Source: Falsiroseomonas stagni DSM 19981 (lineage in GTDB: Bacteria > Pseudomonadota > Alphaproteobacteria > Acetobacterales > Acetobacteraceae). Taken from it: a DNA stretch of 42,747 nucleotides. Position numbers and translations under genes: made by a program. The notes beneath the pieces are model-generated. The model was not told the DNA's origin and ran no database searches. It worked only from the letters and a program-made list of their open reading frames with translations. The first letter of the stretch is position 1. Every line of letters begins with the position of its first letter. Shown here in pieces: positions 19,068-26,007 of the stretch. The stretch covers positions 1-42,747 of the forward strand of contig NZ_FOSQ01000023.1 of the NCBI RefSeq assembly GCF_900114315.1, read 5' to 3'.

Positions 19068-19082
19068 ATACCTGGGAGGTAT
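19068..19082. promoter_or_regulatory. BenM/CatM-type operator, ATAC-N7-GTAT
   Basis: A perfect ATAC-N7-GTAT dyad lies in the divergent ben/lysR control region, ending 1 bp before the LysR GTG and covering its GGGAGG ribosome-binding site. This is the known consensus for the BenM/CatM regulators of benzoate and muconate degradation. Counting 57 bp from its centre toward the ben genes reaches about 19018, just upstream of the GGAGGAAACAG site, the expected geometry for activation of the ben operon. Overlap with the regulator's own translation start suggests autorepression. Confidence 0.75.
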
Positions 19083-19083
19083 C

Positions 19084-19992
19084 GTGGACTCGCGGCAGCT
19101 CCGCTATTTCGTCGCCGTCGCACGTGAGCGGAACTTCACCCGCGCCGCCGAGAAGCTGCACATTGCGCAGCCGCCCCTGAGCCGGGCGATCCAGCAGCTC
19201 GAGGACGAGTTCGGCATGGCCCTGCTCGACCGTGCGAGCAGGCCCCTTGCGCTCACCGATGCGGGGCGGCTTCTGTTCGAGCAGGCCGTGCAGGTGCTCG
19301 ATCGCATGGACGAGATGAAGGCCATGGTCGCACGGTTGCGCGACGCGGAACTGACGCGCCTCGGCATCGGCTTCGTCGCATCGACGCTCTACGGGTACCT
19401 GCCGGAAGTCATCCGGCGATACCGCGCCGCGCGTCCGGAGGTCGAGCTCACCCTGCTGGAGATGACGACGATCGAGCAGGTCGCCGCGCTGAAGGAGGGC
19501 CGCATCGATGTCAGCTTTGGACGCATCACCTTCAATGACGCAGCGATCGAGCGCACGGTCCTGCGCAACGAGAAGCTCTGCGTGGCCTTGCCGCTGACGC
19601 ACCGCCTGTCGTCACGCACGGGACTGCTGAAGCTGGAGGAACTCGCTGGCGACGCATTGGTGGTCTACCCGAAGGCGCCGCGTCCGAGCTACGCGGACCA
19701 GGTGCTGGCGCTGTTCCGGGAACGCGATCTCAAGCCGAAGCACGTGCACGAGGTACGCGAACTGCAGACTGCGCTCGGCCTGGTCGCGGCGGACACGGGT
19801 GTCTGCATCGTTCCCGCATCCGTCGAGCGGCTACGGCGCGACAACGTCGTCTATCGGCGGCTCGACGAGCCAGGCGCGGTCTCGCCGATCATCATGAGCA
19901 CGCGCAAGGGCGACCGCTCGCCGGAGATCGGCCTGATCCTTCGCATCGTGAAAGAGATGTACAAAAAGGAGGGGATCACCTTCGGCGCCTAA
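19084..19992 (+). CDS. LysR-family regulator of benzoate/catechol degradation (BenM/CatR-like)
   Basis: This 302-residue regulator has the N-terminal winged helix-turn-helix (MDSRQLRYFVAVAR, FTRAAEKLHIAQPPLSRAIQ) and a two-lobed effector domain starting near residue 90 (LGIGFVASTLYGYLPEVIRRY). The RNEKLCVALPLTH and YPKAPRPSYADQV segments resemble CatR/BenM proteins, which bind muconate or benzoate. The GTG at 19084 has GGGAGG 4 nt upstream. Longer in-frame starts would swallow the whole intergenic control region and lie outside the conserved MD-RQLRYF start. It is divergent from the ben operon and overlaps its operator. Confidence 0.92.
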   Translation: MDSRQLRYFVAVARERNFTRAAEKLHIAQPPLSRAIQQLEDEFGMALLDRASRPLALTDAGRLLFEQAVQVLDRMDEMKAMVARLRDAELTRLGIGFVASTLYGYLPEVIRRYRAARPEVELTLLEMTTIEQVAALKEGRIDVSFGRITFNDAAIERTVLRNEKLCVALPLTHRLSSRTGLLKLEELAGDALVVYPKAPRPSYADQVLALFRERDLKPKHVHEVRELQTALGLVAADTGVCIVPASVERLRRDNVVYRRLDEPGAVSPIIMSTRKGDRSPEIGLILRIVKEMYKKEGITFGA

Positions 19993-20014
19993 GCCATGGC
20001 ATAGTGAACGAGAT

Positions 20015-20107
20015 CTCTGTGATCTCCCGCTGGGGTCGCCCGCTCGTTCGGAGCCGGCGCACCGCTTCGTGTTCGAATTCCTTTGTGACCCGTCGCTGCT
20101 GCTCCAT
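20015..20107 (-). pseudogene. IS3-family orfA N-terminal remnant
   Basis: From ATG 20107 the minus strand reads MEQQRRVTKEFEHEAV then RRLRTSGRPQREITE, the start of an IS3/IS911-type OrfA (TKEF-xEAV, then SGRPQREIA). After 31 codons similarity ends and the frame runs into the regulator gene's 3' end. A GAGAGGA site precedes the ATG. No orfB or clear inverted-repeat pair was seen, so only the element's left end remains in the 218-bp gap between the LysR gene and the OmpA gene. Confidence 0.75.
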
Positions 20108-20210
20108 GGCGGTCCTCTCGCATCATCGGGACCTCCCCAGTTTCCCGAAGCAAGTCCACGTCTCGGATGGGCTCCAGGAGTGACGAAACGGGCAGGCCCG
20201 GGGGCACCGT

Positions 20211-20825
20211 TCATTGCAGGCGCCGGATCTCGATCCGGCGCTGTTGCGCCGCGTCGGGGGGGTAGTCGCCCCGCATCTCCCGCGGACCAGCGCCACGCGG
20301 GACGATCCGGCTCTGGTCGATTCCGAATTCCGCCTGAATGAAGCGTCGCGCTGCATCGGCGCGTTGCAGCGACAGCGCTTCGTTCACGGCGGCGGGTCCG
20401 GTGACGTCGGTATGGCCCGAAATCTCAAGGCGCAGCGCCGGCGCGAGCTGCAGGGCGTGACCATAGGCGCGCAGCACCGGCATCAGGCCCGACGGCAGAT
20501 CGGCCGAGCCGATCGCGAAATTCGTAGCGAAGCTGATGGCGGGCTGCGGGTTGGGGCGAGGCGCCGCCGCCTGGGGCTCTCGCCCCTGCGGTGTGGCGGG
20601 CTGCGGGTGCCTGTCGGTTGTCGGCGGCGGCAGCAGCACGATGCGGCGCGGCGTCTCTGACCGGCCGGCGCGGCGAAAGCCGTCCGCCGGCATTGCCTCC
20701 GGTGCGAGGATCTCGAGGATCTCGGCGGGGGTGGGCACGCCCTCGAATTCGAAGGTCTGCGCGGCGGCGTGCCCGCCCGCGAGCCCACCTGCGAAGATGA
20801 CAGCCATCATGGAAATGCGGTTCAT
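20211..20825 (-). CDS. OmpA-family protein with signal peptide
   Basis: This 204-residue exported protein has a signal peptide (ISMMAVIFAGGLAGGHAAAQ), a Pro-rich linker (about residues 60-95) and a C-terminal OmpA-like peptidoglycan-binding domain: SADLPSG, LEISGHTDVTG, LSLQRADAARRF and QQRRIEIRRL. The Asp and Arg that hold diaminopimelate in the family (in GHTD and RR-IE-R) are present. Its ATG overlaps the stop of the CsgG-like lipoprotein gene by an ATGA, so the two were made together and may form an envelope complex. No beta-barrel is present. Confidence 0.88.
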   Translation of the reverse strand: MNRISMMAVIFAGGLAGGHAAAQTFEFEGVPTPAEILEILAPEAMPADGFRRAGRSETPRRIVLLPPPTTDRHPQPATPQGREPQAAAPRPNPQPAISFATNFAIGSADLPSGLMPVLRAYGHALQLAPALRLEISGHTDVTGPAAVNEALSLQRADAARRFIQAEFGIDQSRIVPRGAGPREMRGDYPPDAAQQRRIEIRRLQ

Positions 20826-22501
20826 CGGGCTGCTCCGGACGCTGAGGTGGGGGGCGGCGGCGGGGCGGGGCGACCGGAGGCCAAGGGCGCACGCCCGCCC
20901 GGCCGGTCCGCCTCGGGCGGCCTGGGGCGCGGCGCGAGGTTCCCGTCCTCAGGCTGAGGCCCGGTTCGCACCCAGCGGCCGGCCGGTGTGGCACGCGTGG
21001 TCAGCACATGCCCGACGTCCGGCCCGCCGACGGTGCGGACCGCCTGCAGGATCTCCTCGAAGCTCCGAAGCGCGACGGGCTGGAACGACCCTGTGCGGAG
21101 CGCAGTTGGCAATCGCAGCAGCAGGGGGTCGGCGCTGTTAAAGCACAGGAACCCCACTTGCCCGAAGCCAGGCCCCAAAGTGGGCATGATGGCGTATTCG
21201 GCACGCCCCCGCGGGCTTGCCGGCAGGTGTAGCGGCTCATCGACGGTGATCGGGCTGTCGCCATTCACGTCATTCGGAAAGAGCTGCACGATCGTGCCCT
21301 GGTCGTCCCGATAGTAGCAGAGCACATGGCCCGCCGGCGCGACGGAGAGTTCGAGAGCTAGTCGAGCGGTGTCGACTCCCTCCCCGGTCACCTGGACCAC
21401 GTCCACCGCGATGGTCCGCCGCTGCGGTCCCTGCCGGTCCGGCCGAACCGGCGCCGGCACTTCACCCGGCCGGAGGCTGACCGTCGCAAGGCGGTGAAAC
21501 GTCTCAAAGTCCAGCGTGCCGTTCGGCGAGAGGCCTACGGCATTCTGGAAGTCCACCAGGAATGCCGAGAGGCTGGCGGGCGCCGGCGGCACATCGGTGA
21601 AGCCGACATCCGCGAGGCGACGGCGCACGAAGGCGTCCCGCTCGGTCGCGGACATCTCCTGGTACCAGGCAAGGGTCTGGCGGCGGACTTCCGGGTTGTC
21701 CCGTCCGATCGAGAGGCAATGGAAATAGGGTAGCTGCGCGTATTGGCCGAGGAGCTCAACAACGGCGATCTCGAGCAGGGTGCGAACGGCTTGGTGCGGC
21801 CCCTCGCGCCGGTCCACCGAGTATCCGAGGTTGATGCCGTAGCTGCCAATCCGGAACTCGGCATTCCAGCCAAAGTTGCGATTCTGCAGAACAAGCGCAT
21901 TCGAGGTCGTTGCGAGCACCGCGCGATCATTGACGCGGACGAGCCTCAGGTCCACGCCAACGGTCGAAAGGTCGCCCGTCAGGCTGACCCCGAATATGCT
22001 GTCGCGCTGAGCAAGGCCGGCCTCCGCATTGCTCGCCTGCACCCCCCGGTCTGCCTGCGAGAGCGAGCCCACGATCTGCAGCCCGCCGATCGGTGTGTCG
22101 GGCAGCCCGATCGCGACCCCCGGCACGCCCCCCTGCGACATGTAGGACGGGGTGAACTGTGCGAGGTCGAGAACCTCGATCGCGATGAACCGCTGACTGG
22201 TCATGCTGGCGCGGTTCACCGCGGAGATCAGCATGTCCCGCAGTCCTGGGTTGAGGCGACCTGTCGCATCGGGGATAAGCCCGACGCTCACCTCCGCGCG
22301 GCGGAATTGACTTCCCTGTGTGCGCTGCACACCGAGGAGCGTGTCGAGGCAACGGAGAGAGTCGCTGAAGGGCGTCGCCGGCCGCACCGGCAACTGCCCG
22401 GGCTGGGATGCGACGAGGCCCGCACCGGCGGGTACTTCGAGGCATCCCGCCAGAGCCACCGTCGCCAGCGCCACGCATGCCAGCCGGATCGCACGAGACA
22501 T
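20822..22501 (-). CDS. CsgG/HfaB-like lipoprotein with a DUF4384-type domain
   Basis: This 559-residue protein has a lipobox LAGC with the lipidated Cys at 20. Residues 48-265 resemble the CsgG/HfaB curli or holdfast secretion lipoprotein (LRCLDTLLG, VSVGLIPDATG, VGVDLRLVRVNDRAVLATTS, the REGPHQAVRTLLEIAVVEL helix). Residues 310-340 look like a peptidoglycan-binding repeat (FQNAVGLSPNGTLDFETF), and 375-470 match the DUF4384 pattern (GHVLCYYRDDQGTIVQLFPN). A Pro-rich tail follows. CsgG forms an outer-membrane pore for curli subunits; here the added domains would tie it to the wall and to partner proteins. ATG 22501 is preferred because it starts the lipoprotein signal. The family call is from recognised patterns, not a search. 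Confidence 0.75.
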   Translation of the reverse strand: MSRAIRLACVALATVALAGCLEVPAGAGLVASQPGQLPVRPATPFSDSLRCLDTLLGVQRTQGSQFRRAEVSVGLIPDATGRLNPGLRDMLISAVNRASMTSQRFIAIEVLDLAQFTPSYMSQGGVPGVAIGLPDTPIGGLQIVGSLSQADRGVQASNAEAGLAQRDSIFGVSLTGDLSTVGVDLRLVRVNDRAVLATTSNALVLQNRNFGWNAEFRIGSYGINLGYSVDRREGPHQAVRTLLEIAVVELLGQYAQLPYFHCLSIGRDNPEVRRQTLAWYQEMSATERDAFVRRRLADVGFTDVPPAPASLSAFLVDFQNAVGLSPNGTLDFETFHRLATVSLRPGEVPAPVRPDRQGPQRRTIAVDVVQVTGEGVDTARLALELSVAPAGHVLCYYRDDQGTIVQLFPNDVNGDSPITVDEPLHLPASPRGRAEYAIMPTLGPGFGQVGFLCFNSADPLLLRLPTALRTGSFQPVALRSFEEILQAVRTVGGPDVGHVLTTRATPAGRWVRTGPQPEDGNLAPRPRPPEADRPGGRAPLASGRPAPPPPPTSASGAAR

Positions 22502-22533
22502 GGGCCGCCGCCCCCTTTGTTTCCCTATCGCAT

Positions 22534-22550
22534 GATATCGATTAAATATC
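22534..22550 (-). promoter_or_regulatory. AT-rich promoter region with GATAT-N7-ATATC dyad
   Basis: The 93-bp gap upstream of the CsgG-like gene holds a rare AT-rich patch with a perfect 5-bp inverted repeat. On the minus strand a TTGATA -35-like box overlaps the dyad, with a weak GATAGG 17 bp downstream. This suggests a separate, possibly repressed promoter for the csgG-ompA pair. Confidence 0.4.
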
Positions 22551-22594
22551 AAAACGTAAGGGGAGGCTCGCCGTGATATGGAGGGAAGCTCATC

Positions 22595-22942
22595 TCAGCG
22601 GCCGCAGACCAGCGTGACGTTCCCGTTGATGCGCACGTTGGTGAAGGCACGCAGGTCCCCGTAGCGGCCAGTGGCCGGCAGGATCACGGAGCCGATCCCT
22701 GTGTCACAGGCGCTCCCGGACTGGGCGCCGCCGCCCCGGGCATCGTTGGTCGTGGTACCGTAGCGGGACGGCATCGCGAGGCGCGCCGCCCTCGCCGCCG
22801 CGATTTGCGCGCGCACCTCGGCGCGTTGGCTGAGCGGCTGGCCGAAGGGGGCCGGATCCCACGGCCCCGAGTCCCAGGCCAGGGCGGGGCTCATGAGGCC
22901 GGAGACGGCAACGCCGAGGGCGGCCAGGAAAAGGTTGCGCAT
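22595..22942 (-). CDS. Small exported protein of unknown function
   Basis: This 115-residue product has a signal peptide (MRNLFLAALGVAVSGLMSPALA) and a mature part of about 92 residues. It holds an AEVRAQIAAARAARL helix, a Gly/Ser-rich segment with Cys at about residue 79, and a C-terminal VRINGNVTLVCG strand pair with a second Cys. I do not recognise the family. The EVRAQIA segment echoes the EVRNQIALALG repeat in the next gene upstream. Lying between a CsgG/HfaB-like gene and a repeat protein, it could be a fibre subunit or capping factor exported by that lipoprotein, as in curli and holdfast clusters (inference). GAGGAA precedes the ATG. Confidence 0.7.
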   Translation of the reverse strand: MRNLFLAALGVAVSGLMSPALAWDSGPWDPAPFGQPLSQRAEVRAQIAAARAARLAMPSRYGTTTNDARGGGAQSGSACDTGIGSVILPATGRYGDLRAFTNVRINGNVTLVCGR

Positions 22943-23025
22943 GGAGTTCCTCGCTCAGGCTGTCGTGTGGACGGCGGGGGGCTGCGGCGCCGCCGGCGGG
23001 AAGGCCGTCGGCGCCGCGCCGGGTC

Positions 23026-23349
23026 TCACCGGCGGCCGGTGACCAGGACGCCGCCGACGACATTGGTGGCGGCGGAGCGGCTGCCGAGCGCCAGCGCGAT
23101 CTGGTTGCGCGCCCGACCCTCGAATGACAGCGTGTTACGGCTGCCCATCTCGAAGTCGCTCCCCACCATCATGCCGCCGGTCACGTTATGCGCATGGGCG
23201 CGATTGCCGAGCGCCAGCGCGATCTGGTTCCGGACCTCACCGCGGGCAGTGATATTGTTGTTGTCGCCCATTCGCGACTGCGCGTGGGCGGGAGCGGCAC
23301 CCGCGGCAAGGGCACCAGCGATCGCCAGGGCGGACAGGATCTTGCGCAT
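23026..23349 (-). CDS. Small exported two-repeat protein, possible curli/HfaA-like subunit
   Basis: This 107-residue product has a signal peptide cut near AHAQ. The mature part is two imperfect repeats of about 36 residues, each with N-N/T, an E-x-R-NQIALALG core, then N-V-x-GG. This Asn/Gln/Gly layout recalls the strand-turn repeats of curli-type amyloid subunits (S-x5-Q-x-G-x2-N-x5-Q), although the consensus is not identical and only two units are present. Adjacent CsgG/HfaB-like lipoprotein and small exported gene strengthen the comparison. A GGAGAGA site lies 5 nt before the ATG. I cannot confirm amyloid formation from sequence. Confidence 0.7.
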   Translation of the reverse strand: MRKILSALAIAGALAAGAAPAHAQSRMGDNNNITARGEVRNQIALALGNRAHAHNVTGGMMVGSDFEMGSRNTLSFEGRARNQIALALGSRSAATNVVGGVLVTGRR

Positions 23350-23371
23350 AGTCTCTCTCCTTCTTGGGTTG

Positions 23372-23391
23372 CACGAGGCGTTGACCTCGTG
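23372..23391 (-). promoter_or_regulatory. 5' leader hairpin before the repeat protein gene
   Basis: A perfect 7-bp stem CACGAGG/CCTCGTG with 6-nt loop lies 23 bp upstream of the repeat protein start and just before its ribosome-binding site. No U-run follows. It could affect mRNA stability or translation. A run of eight G (23416-23423, plus strand) lies a little further upstream. Confidence 0.35.
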
Positions 23392-23458
23392 AGCCCTTTA
23401 TGGAGGAGGCGCGAAGGGGGGGGTGGGGCGCCCCGACAGAAAAACTTCCACTTCGTTA

Positions 23459-25093
23459 TCACGCTTCCCGCGTGAAGAGGCCGGTGAGGCCGACGCGCCA
23501 CGCACCGCCCTCAGCCGCGGCAGCCAGCGCCTCCACCGCGGCAAGCGGCGCGCGCGTGCCGTCGAGCCCGGCGAGCGCCGCGGCGGCATCCTGGAGCGGG
23601 CGCTCGGCAGCAAAGGCGATGACGTGGTCGGCCCCGAAGGGCGGCTTGACCTCGATGTCGTCCACGACCAGCCGGCCATCCGGCGGCGTCACCGGGCGTT
23701 CGCTGGCGTTTGGGTAGAGGGCCTGCACCGTGCCGTCGCCGGCGAGGTTGAACACCACGAGATTCGGCAGGCGCACACCTTCCAGCATCAGGCGCAGCGG
23801 CGTCCGGCGCGGATGCGCGGCGTTGTTGCGGCGCTGCGCGGCGCTGCGGGTCTGCGGGCCGGCGGGTGGGTCGCGCCGCTCGACACGGATCTCGATGGCG
23901 CCGGCTGTGACCCAGGCTTGCACCCGCCGCACCGCGCGCTGCCGTGCGACCGCAGCCGGCAGCAGCGGCGGTCCCGCCTCCGCGGAAAGCAAGTCGCCGA
24001 GCGGCCCGATAATCTCACGCGCGGCGGGGCGCCAGATCAACTCGGCCTCGGCGGGGTCGGTCGCCAGCACCGCACCTGGCGGCGGTGCGAACCCCGCCGG
24101 GGCGATGCCATCGATGTGCAGCCGCAGCGGGGGTTCGGCCGGTTCGCGCAGCGCCGGCGGCCCAGCCGGCGCCCGGCGCAACAGCACCACCGGCGCGCGC
24201 GGCCCAAGGACGAAATCCGGCGTCTGCTGTGCCTCCGCCAGCGCCCGTACCGTAGCCAGCGCATGCGCGGCCAGCGCCGGCACCGTGACCTCGCCAGACC
24301 GGTCGGCCTGCGCCGCGCCGGAGAGGCCGGTGGCCAGCGCCACGCTCAGCGCCCCGTGTGGACGGTCGCGGTAGATGATCTCCGGCACCTCCTCGGTCTC
24401 GAGCCCCGCGGCAAAGAAATGCACATGGGCGAGCGCGTCCTGCGGCGGCTCGGGCGGTGGCGGCGGTTCCGCGGCGAGCGAGTTCAGCAACTGGCTGACG
24501 GAATAGCTGCCGGTCAGCGTGCGCACGCGCCGCGACCGCTGCGCGGCGGGCCTGACGCTTCGCGTCAGCGTGCCCGCATGGCAGCAATCCGCGGCGAACA
24601 CCACGGCAATTCCGCGCCGGCCAAGATCGGCCAACAGCACGTTGATCTCGTTGTCGATCAGCATCTCCCGCGGTGCCTCGCGCTCATGAAAGGGCGCGAA
24701 CACCAGGAAGTCGTCCATACAGTCCTGCTCCGTGCAGGGCCCGCGCTCATCCATCCGGCTGCCATGGCCGGAGAAGCTGAACCACAGCGTATCGCCCGCG
24801 CGGCAGCGGCTGGTGACCTCCGCCCAGGCGCGGTCGAAACCCGCGCGCGTGGCCTGGCGATCAAGCAGCAGGGTCATGCTGGCGGCGAAGGGCCGCAACG
24901 CGGCCTCCAGCAGCCGCGCATCGTTGACACAGCCGAGCAGCGGGTCCTTGCGATAGGCGTTGATGCCGACCAGTAGCGCGTGCAGCGCGCCCGCCCGTGC
25001 CGGCTGCGCCATCGCGCGCCAGGGCAGGATTGTCGCCGCCCCAAGGGTGGCGATTGCGCCGCGACGGGTCGGCCCGGGTCCAGGCGCGGTCAT
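23459..25093 (-). CDS. Tat-exported caspase-like peptidase (C14) with C-terminal DUF4384-like domain
   Basis: This 544-residue protein has a Tat-type leader (TRRGAIATLGAATILPWR, cut near AMAQ). The caspase fold runs from about 36 to 290: HALLVGINAY, the catalytic His110 in FSFSGHGSR and Cys171 in ADCCHAG. A Pro-rich loop (residues 209-217) interrupts the region after the active site. Residues 430-544 form a DUF4384-like domain (LVVFNLAGDGTVQALYPN). Caspase-like bacterial peptidases usually cleave after Arg, Lys or Asp; specificity is not clear here. The ATG overlaps the stop of the OmpA gene (ATGA). It is the last gene of the protease operon. Confidence 0.88.
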   Translation of the reverse strand: MTAPGPGPTRRGAIATLGAATILPWRAMAQPARAGALHALLVGINAYRKDPLLGCVNDARLLEAALRPFAASMTLLLDRQATRAGFDRAWAEVTSRCRAGDTLWFSFSGHGSRMDERGPCTEQDCMDDFLVFAPFHEREAPREMLIDNEINVLLADLGRRGIAVVFAADCCHAGTLTRSVRPAAQRSRRVRTLTGSYSVSQLLNSLAAEPPPPPEPPQDALAHVHFFAAGLETEEVPEIIYRDRPHGALSVALATGLSGAAQADRSGEVTVPALAAHALATVRALAEAQQTPDFVLGPRAPVVLLRRAPAGPPALREPAEPPLRLHIDGIAPAGFAPPPGAVLATDPAEAELIWRPAAREIIGPLGDLLSAEAGPPLLPAAVARQRAVRRVQAWVTAGAIEIRVERRDPPAGPQTRSAAQRRNNAAHPRRTPLRLMLEGVRLPNLVVFNLAGDGTVQALYPNASERPVTPPDGRLVVDDIEVKPPFGADHVIAFAAERPLQDAAAALAGLDGTRAPLAAVEALAAAAEGGAWRVGLTGLFTREA

Positions 25094-26007
25094 GGGCGTT
25101 GCAGTTCCACCCGGCGCAGCATCTGATGGCGCTGCGCCTCGGTGTAGGCGTCACCGCCCTCGATCGACAGCGGATCGCGCTCGCCGCGTCCTTCGGTTGT
25201 GATGCGCTCGGCCGGGTAGCCGCGCTCCGCCAGGAATTCAGCGACCGCACGGGCACGGCATATCGAGAGGCGCAGGTTGTAGTCGTCCGGCCCGACCGGG
25301 TCGGTGTGGCCGATCAGCCGGATGGCCGGCATGCCCTCCTCCTTCAGCATCTCCCACATGTCCACCGCGGCGCGCATCCCGCCCGGCGTCATGCCGCAAT
25401 TGTCGAAGACGAACTGGATGGGCATGGCGACCGCGACGACGACGAAGGAGCGGACGCGGCGTGCGGCGAGGCCGCCTGCCGCGCCGCTGCGCGTCCGCGG
25501 CGAGGCCATCGGTTGGTCGGCGAGGAGGCGCGTCTGTTCCGCGCGGCGGAAGATGGAGGCGATGAGCCGCACCGGCACCGGGTCGGCCGCCGGGTCGGAG
25601 GCAGCAATGCCGTTCAGTGCCGCCTGGTAATCGAGGCTCGCGGCAGCGTAGTCGATGCGGCCGCCCGGGCCGGGCACTCGCTGCCGGAGGTCGGCGCGCA
25701 GCGCCAGGCTCTGCCAGAGATCGGCCTGCGCGATCCCTTCGTTCAGCAGCCGCATTGCCGCCGCCCGGTCGCCCGCGGCGACCGCTGCCTCGGCCGCGGT
25801 GTGGAAGCGGGCGGCGGCCAGGCGCCCGGCCCAGTCGCGTTGGCGCGCGCCGCATGCCGTGCCCGCCGCGGTGATGCCCGCGGCCGCGGCCCGCACCTCA
25901 TCGAGGCTGCGGGCCGCCTGCATGGGCCCGGTCGGGCAGGCAAGCGCTGGTGCGGGGCCGGCAGCCAGGAGGAACAGGGACAGGGCCAGCAGGGCGGACC
26001 GCATCAT
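25090..26007 (-). CDS. OmpA-family protein with helical sensor-like region
   Basis: This 305-residue exported protein has a signal peptide (ALLALSLFLLAAGPAPALA). A helical tetratricopeptide-like middle follows (about 25-170: AAEAAVAAGDRAAAMRLLNEG, LDYQAALNGIAA), then a C-terminal OmpA domain (IRLIGHTDPVGPDDYN, RARAVAEFL, ITTEGRGERDP). It would anchor to peptidoglycan in the periplasm. It overlaps both neighbours by ATGA junctions, placing it in stoichiometric company with the trypsin-like protease and the caspase. It may hold the peptidases at the wall. Confidence 0.88.
   Translation of the reverse strand: MMRSALLALSLFLLAAGPAPALACPTGPMQAARSLDEVRAAAAGITAAGTACGARQRDWAGRLAAARFHTAAEAAVAAGDRAAAMRLLNEGIAQADLWQSLALRADLRQRVPGPGGRIDYAAASLDYQAALNGIAASDPAADPVPVRLIASIFRRAEQTRLLADQPMASPRTRSGAAGGLAARRVRSFVVVAVAMPIQFVFDNCGMTPGGMRAAVDMWEMLKEEGMPAIRLIGHTDPVGPDDYNLRLSICRARAVAEFLAERGYPAERITTEGRGERDPLSIEGGDAYTEAQRHQMLRRVELQRP

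Noticed and set aside
23372-23391. The leader hairpin before the repeat protein as an intrinsic terminator
   Set aside because: There is no U-run on either strand after the stem, so it is listed only as a leader structure.
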